Shown here: piece after piece, positions 1 through 6,941 of the stretch
How the letters are laid out: the number at the start of each line of letters is the position of its first letter
How positions within the stretch are numbered: the stretch's first letter is position 1
Origin: Brevundimonas sp. UBA986
GTDB taxonomy: Bacteria > Pseudomonadota > Alphaproteobacteria > Caulobacterales > Caulobacteraceae
DNA: 18,262 nt
Reading direction: 5' to 3'
NCBI GenBank assembly: GCA_002292165.1
Contig: DBBK01000103.1
Coordinates: 956 to 19,217, forward strand
The notes under the pieces: model-generated
Databases searched by the model: none
The model's input: the letters and a program-made list of their open reading frames with translations, nothing else
What the model was told of the DNA's origin: nothing
Made by a program: the position numbers and the translations under genes

Positions 1-119
1 GAGTAGAAGCCGACGCCGAACTGGCCGATCAGCGATAGGGCCTTGTCCTTATCCTTTTTCCCGTCTCCGGACAGGCCCTCGACGAAGGCCTGAGTGCCCG
101 AGCGCGCGATGGTGCCCAG
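1..119 (-). pseudogene. htpG: HtpG (Hsp90) N-domain fragment fused in frame to astB
   Basis: Reading leftwards from about 119 in the AstB frame, the protein becomes LGTIARSGTQAFVEGL, a lysine/aspartate-rich linker, then LIGQFGVGFY at the window edge. This is the characteristic HtpG stretch that in E. coli lies around residues 93-130 (LGTIAKSGT ... LIGQFGVGFYS), covering the ATP lid and its glycine motif. The first ~90 residues, which carry the catalytic Glu and the Asn and Asp that bind ATP and magnesium, are absent, and no separate start codon or ribosome site precedes the fragment. As it stands this HtpG copy could not work as an ATPase chaperone. The rest of the gene, if present, lies left of position 1. 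I am sure of the HtpG identity; whether the join is biological or an assembly artefact is open. Confidence 0.85.
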
Positions 120-1415
120 GATGCCGGTCAGCTCGTCCAGCGCGCCCCGGCTCTCGTCCAGCAGGGCCGGGTCGGCGAGGTCGGCGGGGGTCAGGCGGTC
201 GCGATACCAGTTGACCGCCCAGACGCTGAGCGCCCCGTGCAGCCCCTCGGTCAGCCGCATATCGGGGCTGGTCGCGGCCAGTTCCTCATCGGTCAGCACG
301 ACCCGCAGCCTCAGACAGGCAGGACCGCCGCCGTTGCGCATCGACTGGCGCACATCGACGTACTCGACCCGGCCGATGGGGCCGTTCGACGCCGCCAGCC
401 CCTGCGCCACCGCATGGGCGCGGGCGTTGTCGCGGGTCTCGGTCGGGCAGATCAGCGTCAGCCGATCCTCGCCCGGGATCTGGATCAGCATGGAGTTGAA
501 CAGATAGCTGGTGATGGCGTCGGCCAGAGGCAGGTCCGCCTCGGCGATCTCGACGAAGATGGGGTCGAACAGGCCGGATGCGGCGGCGTGGATGTCGGCC
601 TTGGTCTTCGCCGTGTCCTCGAACGCCAACTCGTGGAACAGCAGGGTCTCCAGCGAGCCGACGCAGACCACGTCGTTGTGGAAGGTCCCGCCGGCGATGG
701 CGGCCCGGCCCTGACGGGGGAAGACGGGACGCCCCGCGCCATGCCGACGGGCCACGGCCTGCGAAGCCTCCAGCGTCTGTCGCGCGGGGAAGGCGCCGTC
801 CCACGGCTCGTGCGCCTCGCGGCCCCAGACCAGCAGATTGACCCCCGGCGCCCCATGCCCGGCGCACAGGCGGACGTGGTTGGCGGCGCCCTCGTCGGCG
901 AACTGGGCGTGGGCGGGCAGGGCGTCGTGGACGGCGAACCGGGCGGGGTCGGGAAACAGGGCGTCCAGCGCCCGCTTCGTCTGCCGATGCTCCAGCGACC
1001 GGTGCAGATTGGTGTGCAGATTGGCCGGGGTGAAGTGGACGCGGCCGTCGGCGCTGTCGGCTGACGGCGTCACCGTCGCGGCGTTGGCGGCCCACATCGG
1101 CGAGGCCGAGGCGGCGGCGGCGACATAGGCCGGCGCCTCCTTCCACGCCCGCTCCAGCATCTGGGCGTCCGTCCCGCCGAAGCCGAGGCTGCGCAGAAAG
1201 CCGATATCGGGCCGCTCATGCGGCGGCAGGACGAACTGCGGCAGACCGAGGTCCGCCAGCCGCTTCATCTTGTCGAGGCCCTGCAGCACCGCCGCGCGCG
1301 GGTTCGACGCCTCGCCCTTGCTGAGGCTGGCCGCGAGGTTGCCGGGGCTCAGACCCGCATAGGAATGGGTCGGCCCGATCAGACCGTCGGCATTGGCTTC
1401 GACGGCGGGGGTCAT
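1..1415 (-). CDS. astB: N-succinylarginine dihydrolase (AstB), C-terminus replaced by HtpG sequence; runs off window
   Basis: AstB hydrolyses N2-succinylarginine to N2-succinylornithine, CO2 and ammonia, the second step of the arginine succinyltransferase pathway in the cytoplasm. The protein opens with the family's GPTHSYAGL segment near residue 14. The catalytic residues are visible: His246 in GGTFHNDVV and Cys367 in NGGGPACLRLRV, close to the E. coli numbering (His248, Cys365). The start is the ATG at 1415-1413, which overlaps the stop of the upstream membrane-protein gene (ATGA), implying translational coupling. Similarity to AstB holds to DELTGILG (about residue 434), roughly a dozen residues short of the usual ~447 aa end. 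After that the same frame continues as HtpG. All catalytic residues are kept, so the enzyme part could still fold. The true stop codon lies outside the window. Confidence 0.93.
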   Translation of the reverse strand, partial: MTPAVEANADGLIGPTHSYAGLSPGNLAASLSKGEASNPRAAVLQGLDKMKRLADLGLPQFVLPPHERPDIGFLRSLGFGGTDAQMLERAWKEAPAYVAAAASASPMWAANAATVTPSADSADGRVHFTPANLHTNLHRSLEHRQTKRALDALFPDPARFAVHDALPAHAQFADEGAANHVRLCAGHGAPGVNLLVWGREAHEPWDGAFPARQTLEASQAVARRHGAGRPVFPRQGRAAIAGGTFHNDVVCVGSLETLLFHELAFEDTAKTKADIHAAASGLFDPIFVEIAEADLPLADAITSYLFNSMLIQIPGEDRLTLICPTETRDNARAHAVAQGLAASNGPIGRVEYVDVRQSMRNGGGPACLRLRVVLTDEELAATSPDMRLTEGLHGALSVWAVNWYRDRLTPADLADPALLDESRGALDELTGILGTIARSGTQAFVEGLSGDGKKDKDKALSLIGQFGVGFY

Positions 1416-1780
1416 GGGTTCACCGGGGTGATGGGCAAAATCATCACGACACCGAGCGCGGTCAGGATTGGCAGGGTCAGGAACCACACGGCGGCGAACA
1501 GGGCGGCTCCCGCCAAGATGAATGCGAGACCGCGAGACTTGTTCGGACCTATGAGGCCCGCGATCCCCACGATCGCGACCTGCGATCCGAAGAGGAGACA
1601 CCAAAGGCGGCTCCATGCAAACCAGTTAACCGGATGTCCCCAGAACTTCATCGCAACGATCGCTGCCGAGACAATCGCGATCACGCCGATTCCTGTTAAG
1701 GCAACGCGCAAGGGATCGGCCCAGCGCTCCCACAGCGTCGGCGACCCGATCCGCCTGTCGCCGCGCCAGTCGGAGATCAC
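1412..1780 (-). CDS. Small integral membrane protein of unknown function, inside the ast operon
   Basis: This 122-residue protein begins at a GTG (1780-1778) that overlaps the TGA of astD (GTGA), and its own TGA overlaps the ATG of astB (ATGA). It is therefore very probably translated by coupling with both neighbours. Hydrophobic segments lie at about residues 27-46, 61-78 and 84-117, the last long enough for two helices, with a conserved-looking GPNKSRG loop between them. The N-terminus is hydrophilic and tryptophan/arginine-rich (SDWRGDRRIGSP). I recognise no family. Its place between two arginine-catabolism genes suggests a link to transport or membrane association, but that is inference only. 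It is easy to miss because its frame stays open far back through astD. Confidence 0.75.
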   Translation of the reverse strand: MISDWRGDRRIGSPTLWERWADPLRVALTGIGVIAIVSAAIVAMKFWGHPVNWFAWSRLWCLLFGSQVAIVGIAGLIGPNKSRGLAFILAGAALFAAVWFLTLPILTALGVVMILPITPVNP

Positions 1781-3195
1781 GCCCGCAACCCCTTGATCTC
1801 GCCCTCGATGTTCTTCACCGCCCCGGCCTCGAAACTGGCGACGGGATAGGCGCAGTAGTCGGCGGCGTACCAGGCGGAGGGGCGGTGGTTGCCGCTGTCG
1901 CCGAGGCCGCCGAAGGGCATGTCTCCGGCGGCGCCGGTGGTCGGGCGGTTGAAGTTGACCACACCCGCACGGATGCGGCGGATGAAATGATCCCAGTTCT
2001 TCGGATCGTCCGAGACCAGTCCGGCCGAGAGGCCGTAGCGGGTGTCGTTGGCGGCGGCGACGGCGGTCTCGAAGCTCGGGACGCGGATCACCTGCAGGAA
2101 CGGCGCGAACATCTCCTCGTCCAGCACCTTCAGGCCCGTGACGTCGATGATGGCCGGCTTCACAAACGCGCCCGGCAGGTTGTCCACCGGACCGCTCGCG
2201 CGGATCACCTTCGCGCCCAGATCGATGCGCTGCTGCAGGGCCTGAAGCGCCGCGTTGGCGGCCTTCTCCGAGATCAGCGGCCCGGCATAGGGCTCGGGCG
2301 ACGAATCCCACGGCGCGAAGACCAGCCGGTCCGACAGCGCCGCCACGGCCTCGACGATCGCGTCGCCCTGCGGTCCCTCGGGGATCACCAGACGCCGGGC
2401 GCAGGAGCAGCGCTGGCCGGTGGTCACGAAGGCCGACTGGACCACGATCCCGGCGACGGCCTCGGCGTCCGCCGCGTCCCAGACCACCAGCGGATTGTTG
2501 CCGCCCAGCTCCAGCGCCAGGATCACATGCGGATCGTCGGCGAACTTCTTTCTGAAATAGGCCCCCGCCGCGCCCGAGCCGGTGAACATCAGGGCGTCGA
2601 TCTTCTGGTCCAGCAGGGCCGCGCCGGTGTCGCGCCCGCCCTGGATCAGGTTGAACACCCCGGTCGGCAGGTCCGCCTCGGCCAGGCATTCGGCCATCAG
2701 CTGACCGGTCAGGGGCGTCTCTTCCGACGGCTTGAAGACGACGGTGTCGCCCGCCAGCAGGGCGGGGACGATATGGCCGTTGGGCAGGTGGCCGGGGAAG
2801 TTGAACGGGCCCAGCACCGCTGCCACCCCGTGCGGACGGTGGCGCAGGGTGGCGTGACCGAAGGCGGTCTCGGTCGTCCGCTCGCCGGTGCGCTCGTCAT
2901 AGGCGCGGATCGAGATGTCGACCTTGCCGGCCATGGAGGCCAGCTCGGTATTGGTCTCCCACAGGGCCTTGCCGGTTTCGCGACTGATCGCCTCGGCCAT
3001 CTCGGGCGCGCGGCGTTTCAGGATGGCCTGATAGCGCTTCACCGCGTCGATGCGGTCCTGACGCGGCCGGTCGGCCCAGTCGGGGAAGGCGGCGCGGGCG
3101 GCCTCGACGACGGCGGCGGCGTCAGCGGCGGAGGCGGCCTTGCCCTCCCAGACGGTTGCGCCGGTGGCGGGGTCGGTCGACTGGAACACGGTCAT
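1777..3195 (-). CDS. astD: N-succinylglutamate 5-semialdehyde dehydrogenase (AstD)
   Basis: AstD oxidises N-succinylglutamate semialdehyde to N-succinylglutamate with NAD+, the fourth step of the AST pathway. The 472-residue protein has the aldehyde dehydrogenase superfamily layout: a Rossmann-type cofactor domain with FKPSEETPLTGQLMAE, the nucleotide-binding FTGSGAAG, the general-base Glu in LELGGNNP, and the catalytic Cys in TTGQRCSCARR. The C-terminal part includes EEMFAPFLQV and NFNRPTTGAAGDMPFGG, which favour AstD over generic aldehyde dehydrogenases; the neighbouring astA and astB genes settle the assignment. The start ATG (3195-3193) lies 8 nt after the astA stop. Length and motifs are intact. 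Confidence 0.95.
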   Translation of the reverse strand: MTVFQSTDPATGATVWEGKAASAADAAAVVEAARAAFPDWADRPRQDRIDAVKRYQAILKRRAPEMAEAISRETGKALWETNTELASMAGKVDISIRAYDERTGERTTETAFGHATLRHRPHGVAAVLGPFNFPGHLPNGHIVPALLAGDTVVFKPSEETPLTGQLMAECLAEADLPTGVFNLIQGGRDTGAALLDQKIDALMFTGSGAAGAYFRKKFADDPHVILALELGGNNPLVVWDAADAEAVAGIVVQSAFVTTGQRCSCARRLVIPEGPQGDAIVEAVAALSDRLVFAPWDSSPEPYAGPLISEKAANAALQALQQRIDLGAKVIRASGPVDNLPGAFVKPAIIDVTGLKVLDEEMFAPFLQVIRVPSFETAVAAANDTRYGLSAGLVSDDPKNWDHFIRRIRAGVVNFNRPTTGAAGDMPFGGLGDSGNHRPSAWYAADYCAYPVASFEAGAVKNIEGEIKGLRA

Positions 3196-3203
3196 GATTG
3201 CAC

Positions 3204-4211
3204 TCAGGCCTTGATACGTACGGTGTCGCCCGCCCGGACCTTCAGGGCGTCGGCGGTTTCAGTCGAGACGGTGGCGACGTCGCCGTCCAGAGCGACACGC
3301 TGGCGGACCGCGCGGAAGGCCCGGACGCTGTCGGTCGAGATCAGGGAGGGCAGCTCGGCCTCGACCTCGGCGGCGATGGCCACCGTCATCGACCGGGCGT
3401 CGCGGACAGTGCGGATATTGTCTCGGCCGCAGGCGACGGTCGGGCCCGCGTCGAAGATGTCGATCAGGCCGTTCGGCCGGAAGCCCTCGCTCTCCAGCAG
3501 GGCCATGGCCGGCACCCCTTGCGGGTGGACCTTGCCGATCACCGCCCGCGCCGGCTCGGGCAGGAGGTCGACATAGATGGGGTGGCGCGGGGCGAGGTCG
3601 AGGATGAACTGCTTGTCCGTCGACCCCGTCATCATGTCCGCCTGGTCGAACGGCATGGGGAAGAATTTGTGCGCCACATGGTCCCAGAAGGGGCAGGCGC
3701 CGTCGGGGGTGAAGACGCCGCGCAGCTCGGCCAGCACCGTATCGGCGAACAGGTCGGGCTCGGCCCCGATCAGCATGTAGCGCGACTGGCTAAGCAGCCG
3801 ACCCGCGCCGCCCTTGCGCCGATCCGCCTTGAGGAACAGGGACCCGACCTCGGTCCAGCCGGTGCATTCATTGACCAGCACCAGGGTCTGGTGCTCGAGC
3901 CGGATGTTCAGCGACGGCGAGGAGGAGGCGTTGTTGACGACGCGATAGGAGAAGAAGGGCCGCTTCAGTCCCACCGCCGCCTTGACGCTGCCGATGCCGT
4001 CGATGTCGCCGGTGTCGCTCTCCTCGAGCATCAGGGTGTACCAGCGCTGCTCGGGCGGCAGGGCGCCCGCGAAGCTGTCGCGGCTGAGGTCCAGACGCTC
4101 GGTCAGCTGGTCCGGATCCTCGGGCAGGCTGGTGAAGCCCGGGCCGGACAGGATGGCCAGCTCCAGCAAATGGTCGAGGTCGGCGGGCAGGGCAGGTCGG
4201 ACGACGAGCAT
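3204..4211 (-). CDS. astA: Arginine N-succinyltransferase (AstA)
   Basis: AstA transfers succinyl from succinyl-CoA to the alpha-amino group of arginine, the entry step of the AST pathway. The 335-residue length matches the family (~340 aa). Visible hallmarks are the N-terminal GNAT-like start LVVRPALPADLDHLLELA, then GPGFTSLPEDPDQL, the acceptor region WTEVGSLFLKADRRKGGAGRLL, the segment FWDHVAHKFFPMPFDQADMM, and the C-terminal PTVACGRDNIRTVRDA. The ATG start (4211-4209) lies 3 nt after the stop of the M20 hydrolase, so the genes are almost certainly co-transcribed. A single astA gene is present, not the paired aruF/aruG subunits seen in pseudomonads. Confidence 0.95.
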   Translation of the reverse strand: MLVVRPALPADLDHLLELAILSGPGFTSLPEDPDQLTERLDLSRDSFAGALPPEQRWYTLMLEESDTGDIDGIGSVKAAVGLKRPFFSYRVVNNASSSPSLNIRLEHQTLVLVNECTGWTEVGSLFLKADRRKGGAGRLLSQSRYMLIGAEPDLFADTVLAELRGVFTPDGACPFWDHVAHKFFPMPFDQADMMTGSTDKQFILDLAPRHPIYVDLLPEPARAVIGKVHPQGVPAMALLESEGFRPNGLIDIFDAGPTVACGRDNIRTVRDARSMTVAIAAEVEAELPSLISTDSVRAFRAVRQRVALDGDVATVSTETADALKVRAGDTVRIKA

Positions 4212-4214
4212 TTC

Positions 4215-5465
4215 TTACATCGTCTCCAGACGCAGGGACTTCAGGCGATGGGCGTCGATCTCGCCGCTCGCCAGCTTACAAAGGATCAGGGCGCTGAGTT
4301 GCGCGCGCTCGACGAAGCTGTCGGGCCAGGCGAACTCGCGGTCCGAATGGATGTCGCCGCCGCGGACACCCAGGGTGTCGATATTGGGCAGGCCCGCGGC
4401 GTGCAGGTTGTTGCCCTCGCACACCCCGCCCGACGGCGTCCAGGCGAGGGTCTGGCCCAGCAGGGCGCCGGTCTCGCGCACGGCTTCGAACAAGGCGGTC
4501 TGGCTGGCGTCCATCGGTTTGGGCGCGCGGGTCATGCCGCCGTGCAGATCCAGCGTGAGCCCCTCGAACGGCGGCGTCGCGGCGATTTCGCGCACGGCGT
4601 CGGTGACCCAGGCGGCGGATTGCGCATCGGGGACGCGGACGTTGAACCGCACCACGGCGTTGTCGGCGACGACGTTCAGGGCGCCGCCGCCCGAGATCTT
4701 GGCGACATTGACCGTCACCCCCTCGCGGCGGCCGTTCAGGGCGTGCAGGGCGGCGGCGATGATGGCCGCCCCGGCGACGGCGTTGGCGCCCTCATGGAAG
4801 GCCCGGCCCGCATGCGCCGCCTTGCCCGTGACGATCAGGTGGAAGTTGCCGCTGCCCTTGCGCTCCCCGGCCAGCGTCCCGTCGGCCAGCGCCGGCTCAT
4901 AGGTCATGCCGACATGACCGGCGGCGCCCAGCTTCGCCAGCAGGGGCGCCGACGCAGGCGACCCGATCTCCTCGTCCGGCGACAGCAGGACGGTCCAGCC
5001 GACATTGGCCCGATCGGGGTGGCTTTCGAACGCCTCCAGCGCCGCCAACATCACCGAGATGCCGCCCTTCATATCGGCGACGCCTGGCCCGTTCAGGGCG
5101 CCGTCGGCGCGCACCGCGACCGACCGGAAGCCGCTCTCGGCGGGGAAGACGGTGTCGTAGTGGCCGGTGAGGACGACCTGCACAGGCGCCTCGGGACGGG
5201 CGGTGATCTGAAGGGCGTCGGCATGGGCCTCGGCCCTGACCGAACCGTCGTCGCCGACGGTCGTGGAGCCCTGGGTCGGAATGCGCACGACCTCGGCGGG
5301 CAGGCGGCGCGATTCGCCCTCCAGCACGTCCAGCATGGCGTTCAGTCCGGGCGCGTTGCGGCTGCCCGAGTTGATCCCGGCCCAGTCCACGGCACGGCCG
5401 ATGATCGTGGCTTCCCGCGCCGCCACATGGTCCAGCACGGTCTGATCGGGGGCAAGAATCCGCAT
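4215..5465 (-). CDS. M20-family metallohydrolase (ArgE/DapE/carboxypeptidase G2-like), first gene of the ast operon
   Basis: This 416-residue protein starts at the ATG 5465-5463 with MRILAPDQ; an AGGG ribosome-site candidate lies 8 nt upstream. The zinc-hydrolase ligands and motifs are in order: GHYDTVF (His102, Asp104), GPGVADMKGG (Asp131 bridging the metals), PDEEIGS (catalytic Glu165 and metal Glu166), TYEPA (Glu190), and GDIHSDREF near the C-terminus for the last His. A lid/dimerisation domain lies between (GKAAHAGRAFHEGANAV). Such enzymes cleave acyl-amino acids, N-succinyl-diaminopimelate or C-terminal glutamate. In an ast operon lacking visible astE, it may act on an N-succinylated or N-acetylated intermediate; that is inference. 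The frame stays open upstream to about 6629, but that stretch is antisense to other genes. Confidence 0.88.
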   Translation of the reverse strand: MRILAPDQTVLDHVAAREATIIGRAVDWAGINSGSRNAPGLNAMLDVLEGESRRLPAEVVRIPTQGSTTVGDDGSVRAEAHADALQITARPEAPVQVVLTGHYDTVFPAESGFRSVAVRADGALNGPGVADMKGGISVMLAALEAFESHPDRANVGWTVLLSPDEEIGSPASAPLLAKLGAAGHVGMTYEPALADGTLAGERKGSGNFHLIVTGKAAHAGRAFHEGANAVAGAAIIAAALHALNGRREGVTVNVAKISGGGALNVVADNAVVRFNVRVPDAQSAAWVTDAVREIAATPPFEGLTLDLHGGMTRAPKPMDASQTALFEAVRETGALLGQTLAWTPSGGVCEGNNLHAAGLPNIDTLGVRGGDIHSDREFAWPDSFVERAQLSALILCKLASGEIDAHRLKSLRLETM

Positions 5466-5567
5466 CGGCCGGACCCTAGGCGTCTTGTATGAAAAGGTGA
5501 AGGTCGGCGGTTTCGCCGCGTCGTTCGGCAAGCTAGGGTTGCCCTCTGTCAGCTTGAGGAAGCACCC
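5466..5567. promoter_or_regulatory. Divergent intergenic region with a candidate promoter in each direction
   Basis: These 102 bp separate the minus-strand ast operon from the plus-strand membrane-protein gene, so promoters for both are expected here. Rightward, TTTCGC (5511-5516) and TAGGGT (5534-5539, preceded by GC) are 17 bp apart, and a TGAGGAAG ribosome site follows at 5555-5562. Leftward, TTCACC (5501-5496) and TAGGGT (5478-5473) are also 17 bp apart; this would place the start of transcription almost at the hydrolase ATG, giving a nearly leaderless message. The boxes are weak matches to alphaproteobacterial housekeeping promoters. No operator repeat for an arginine regulator is obvious. 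Confidence 0.35.
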
Positions 5568-6110
5568 ATGACCTATCTGTTGCCGACCACTCCGATCACC
5601 AACGAGGCCGAGGCCACGAAGGCCGCGCGCGCGAGCGCCATCGCCATTCTCATCGGCGTCATCTACGGCGTTTTCAGCATTATCCTGACCTGGACGAGCA
5701 TGGCCGCGATCAAGGCGGCGGCGACGGCCTCGGCCGCGGCGAGCGCCCAGCCCGGCGGCCCGGACGCCGCCATGGTCGCCGAGGTGGCGGTCCAGAGCGC
5801 CCTGTGGATGGGCGTCGGCTTCACCGTGATCCAGGCGATCCTGGCCTTCGTGCAATGGCGCCGGCCCAACAAGATCATCGCCATCATCTTCCTGTGCCTG
5901 ATCGCCTTCGGCATTCTCAGCACCCTGGCTTCGGTCGCGATGATGAGCTCGGGCGCGATCCCGACCGGCAGCGCCCCGACCACGCCGATGTGGCAGATCG
6001 TCCTGGGTCTGGTGGTCATGGTCGTCGAGGCCGTGCTGCATATCACCGGCCTGAAGGGCATCTCGAAGCTCGACAAGATCCAGATGGAAGCCGCCAACGC
6101 GGCCTACTGA
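5568..6110 (+). CDS. Four-helix integral membrane protein, function unknown
   Basis: The ATG at 5568 is preceded by a good ribosome site (TGAGGAAG, about 6 nt spacing). The 180-residue product has hydrophobic segments at about residues 22-45, 78-97, 102-125 and 141-160. An alanine-rich loop (AAIKAAATASAAASAQ) separates helices 1 and 2, and the RRPNK turn between helices 2 and 3 suggests a cytoplasmic loop. The tail (LKGISKLDKIQMEAANAAY) is amphipathic. I do not recognise a family. It is followed after one base by the arsC-like gene, so the two are probably co-transcribed. No enzymatic motif is visible. Confidence 0.75.
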   Translation: MTYLLPTTPITNEAEATKAARASAIAILIGVIYGVFSIILTWTSMAAIKAAATASAAASAQPGGPDAAMVAEVAVQSALWMGVGFTVIQAILAFVQWRRPNKIIAIIFLCLIAFGILSTLASVAMMSSGAIPTGSAPTTPMWQIVLGLVVMVVEAVLHITGLKGISKLDKIQMEAANAAY

Positions 6111-6111
6111 T

Positions 6112-6450
6112 TTGCCCGTTACGCTGTTCCACAATCCCCGCTGCAGCACCTCGCGCAATGCGCTGGCGCTGCTGCGGGAGCGGGGCGTCGAGCCCGAGAT
6201 CGTCGAATATCTGAAGACCGGTTGGGACGCGGCGACGCTGAACCGGCTGTCGGCGGAGACGGGCGGGCCGCGCGGCCTGCTGCGGACCAGGGAGGAGGGC
6301 GCCAAGGCCCTCCTCGCCGCCGACGCCAGTGACGCCGCCATCCTGAAGGCCATGATCGCCGAGCCGATCCTGGTCGAACGCCCCATCGTCGAGACCGGCA
6401 AGGGCGCCCGCATCGGCCGTCCGATCGAACGGGTGCTGGAGGTCCTTTGA
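6112..6450 (+). CDS. arsC: ArsC-family (glutaredoxin-dependent arsenate reductase-like) protein
   Basis: The 112-residue product has the ArsC/Spx thioredoxin-like fold signature. It opens with VTLFHNPRCSTSRNALALL, where Cys11 is the expected catalytic cysteine, as in the E. coli plasmid ArsC motif HNPACGTSR. Later conserved parts are the LLRTREEGAK arginine region and EPILVERPIVETGKGARIGRP, matching the family's PILxxRPI and substrate arginines. The only start giving the full N-terminus is TTG at 6112, one base after the upstream stop. No arsR or arsB neighbours are present, so a general ArsC-like (YfgD-type) role is possible; arsenate reduction is not proven. The next gene's TTG start overlaps this stop. 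Confidence 0.85.
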   Translation: MPVTLFHNPRCSTSRNALALLRERGVEPEIVEYLKTGWDAATLNRLSAETGGPRGLLRTREEGAKALLAADASDAAILKAMIAEPILVERPIVETGKGARIGRPIERVLEVL

Positions 6451-6908
6451 GCGGCGACCCTCTGGCCGCCTTCATCGGAAAATGGACCCACCCCGGGTCT
6501 TCGCCTGAGCCGATGCCCGACGGATGGCGGTCGAAGGTGGAAGCCGCCTTGGGCGTCCGCCTCCCCGATGCGCTCGCTGCCAGCCTGTCCCGGTACGGCA
6601 GGCCCGCGCCGACCATCGCCCTGCTTCACAGCATCACCGAGAACGATCTCTATCTTTCAGACGTCGCTGATTTCCTCGTCCCGGAGGACATGATCTCTTC
6701 GACGCAAAGCGGGCGCGAGATGGGGCTGGCGCCGGAGTTCGCGGCCTTCGCCAACGACTGCATGGGCAATCTGTTCTGCGTGCGCAGCGACGACGCGGCG
6801 ATCTGGCGGTTCGACCACGACCCCGGCGACACGCGCCAGGAGACGGATTCGTTCGACGCCTGGATCGAGGCTTTCAACGCGGTCCCGTTCGTCGACCCGG
6901 ACGAGTGA
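6447..6908 (+). CDS. SMI1/KNR4 (SUKH) family protein
   Basis: The 153-residue protein begins at a TTG that overlaps the arsC-like stop (TTGA), implying coupled translation. It shows SUKH-domain features: an N-terminal helix followed by LGVRLPDALAASLSRYGRP, a central hydrophobic strand, then FANDCMGNLFCVR, the AIWRFDHD strand and a closing SFDAWIEAF helix. SUKH proteins are known both as immunity proteins against nuclease and other toxins and as ordinary cell proteins. No toxin gene is adjacent here, so an orphan immunity or housekeeping role is all that can be said. The gene is convergent with tamB, 33 bp away, with no clear terminator between them. Confidence 0.78.
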   Translation: MSGDPLAAFIGKWTHPGSSPEPMPDGWRSKVEAALGVRLPDALAASLSRYGRPAPTIALLHSITENDLYLSDVADFLVPEDMISSTQSGREMGLAPEFAAFANDCMGNLFCVRSDDAAIWRFDHDPGDTRQETDSFDAWIEAFNAVPFVDPDE

Positions 6909-6941
6909 TCACCCGGACGATCGAGCAGGCCCATCGCCCGG

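Noticed and set aside
3198..5492. Very long plus-strand open frame opposite astA and the M20 hydrolase
   Set aside because: High-GC shadow: the translation is rich in Gly, Arg, Asp and Gln with no domain, while the minus strand holds clear enzymes.
5466..6629. Long N-terminal extension of the M20 hydrolase frame
   Set aside because: It is antisense to the membrane-protein and arsC-like genes and to the divergent promoter region; the family N-terminus fits the ATG at 5465.
6909..6941. Bidirectional terminator between the SUKH gene and tamB
   Set aside because: No stable stem followed by a T-run could be drawn in the 33-bp convergent gap.
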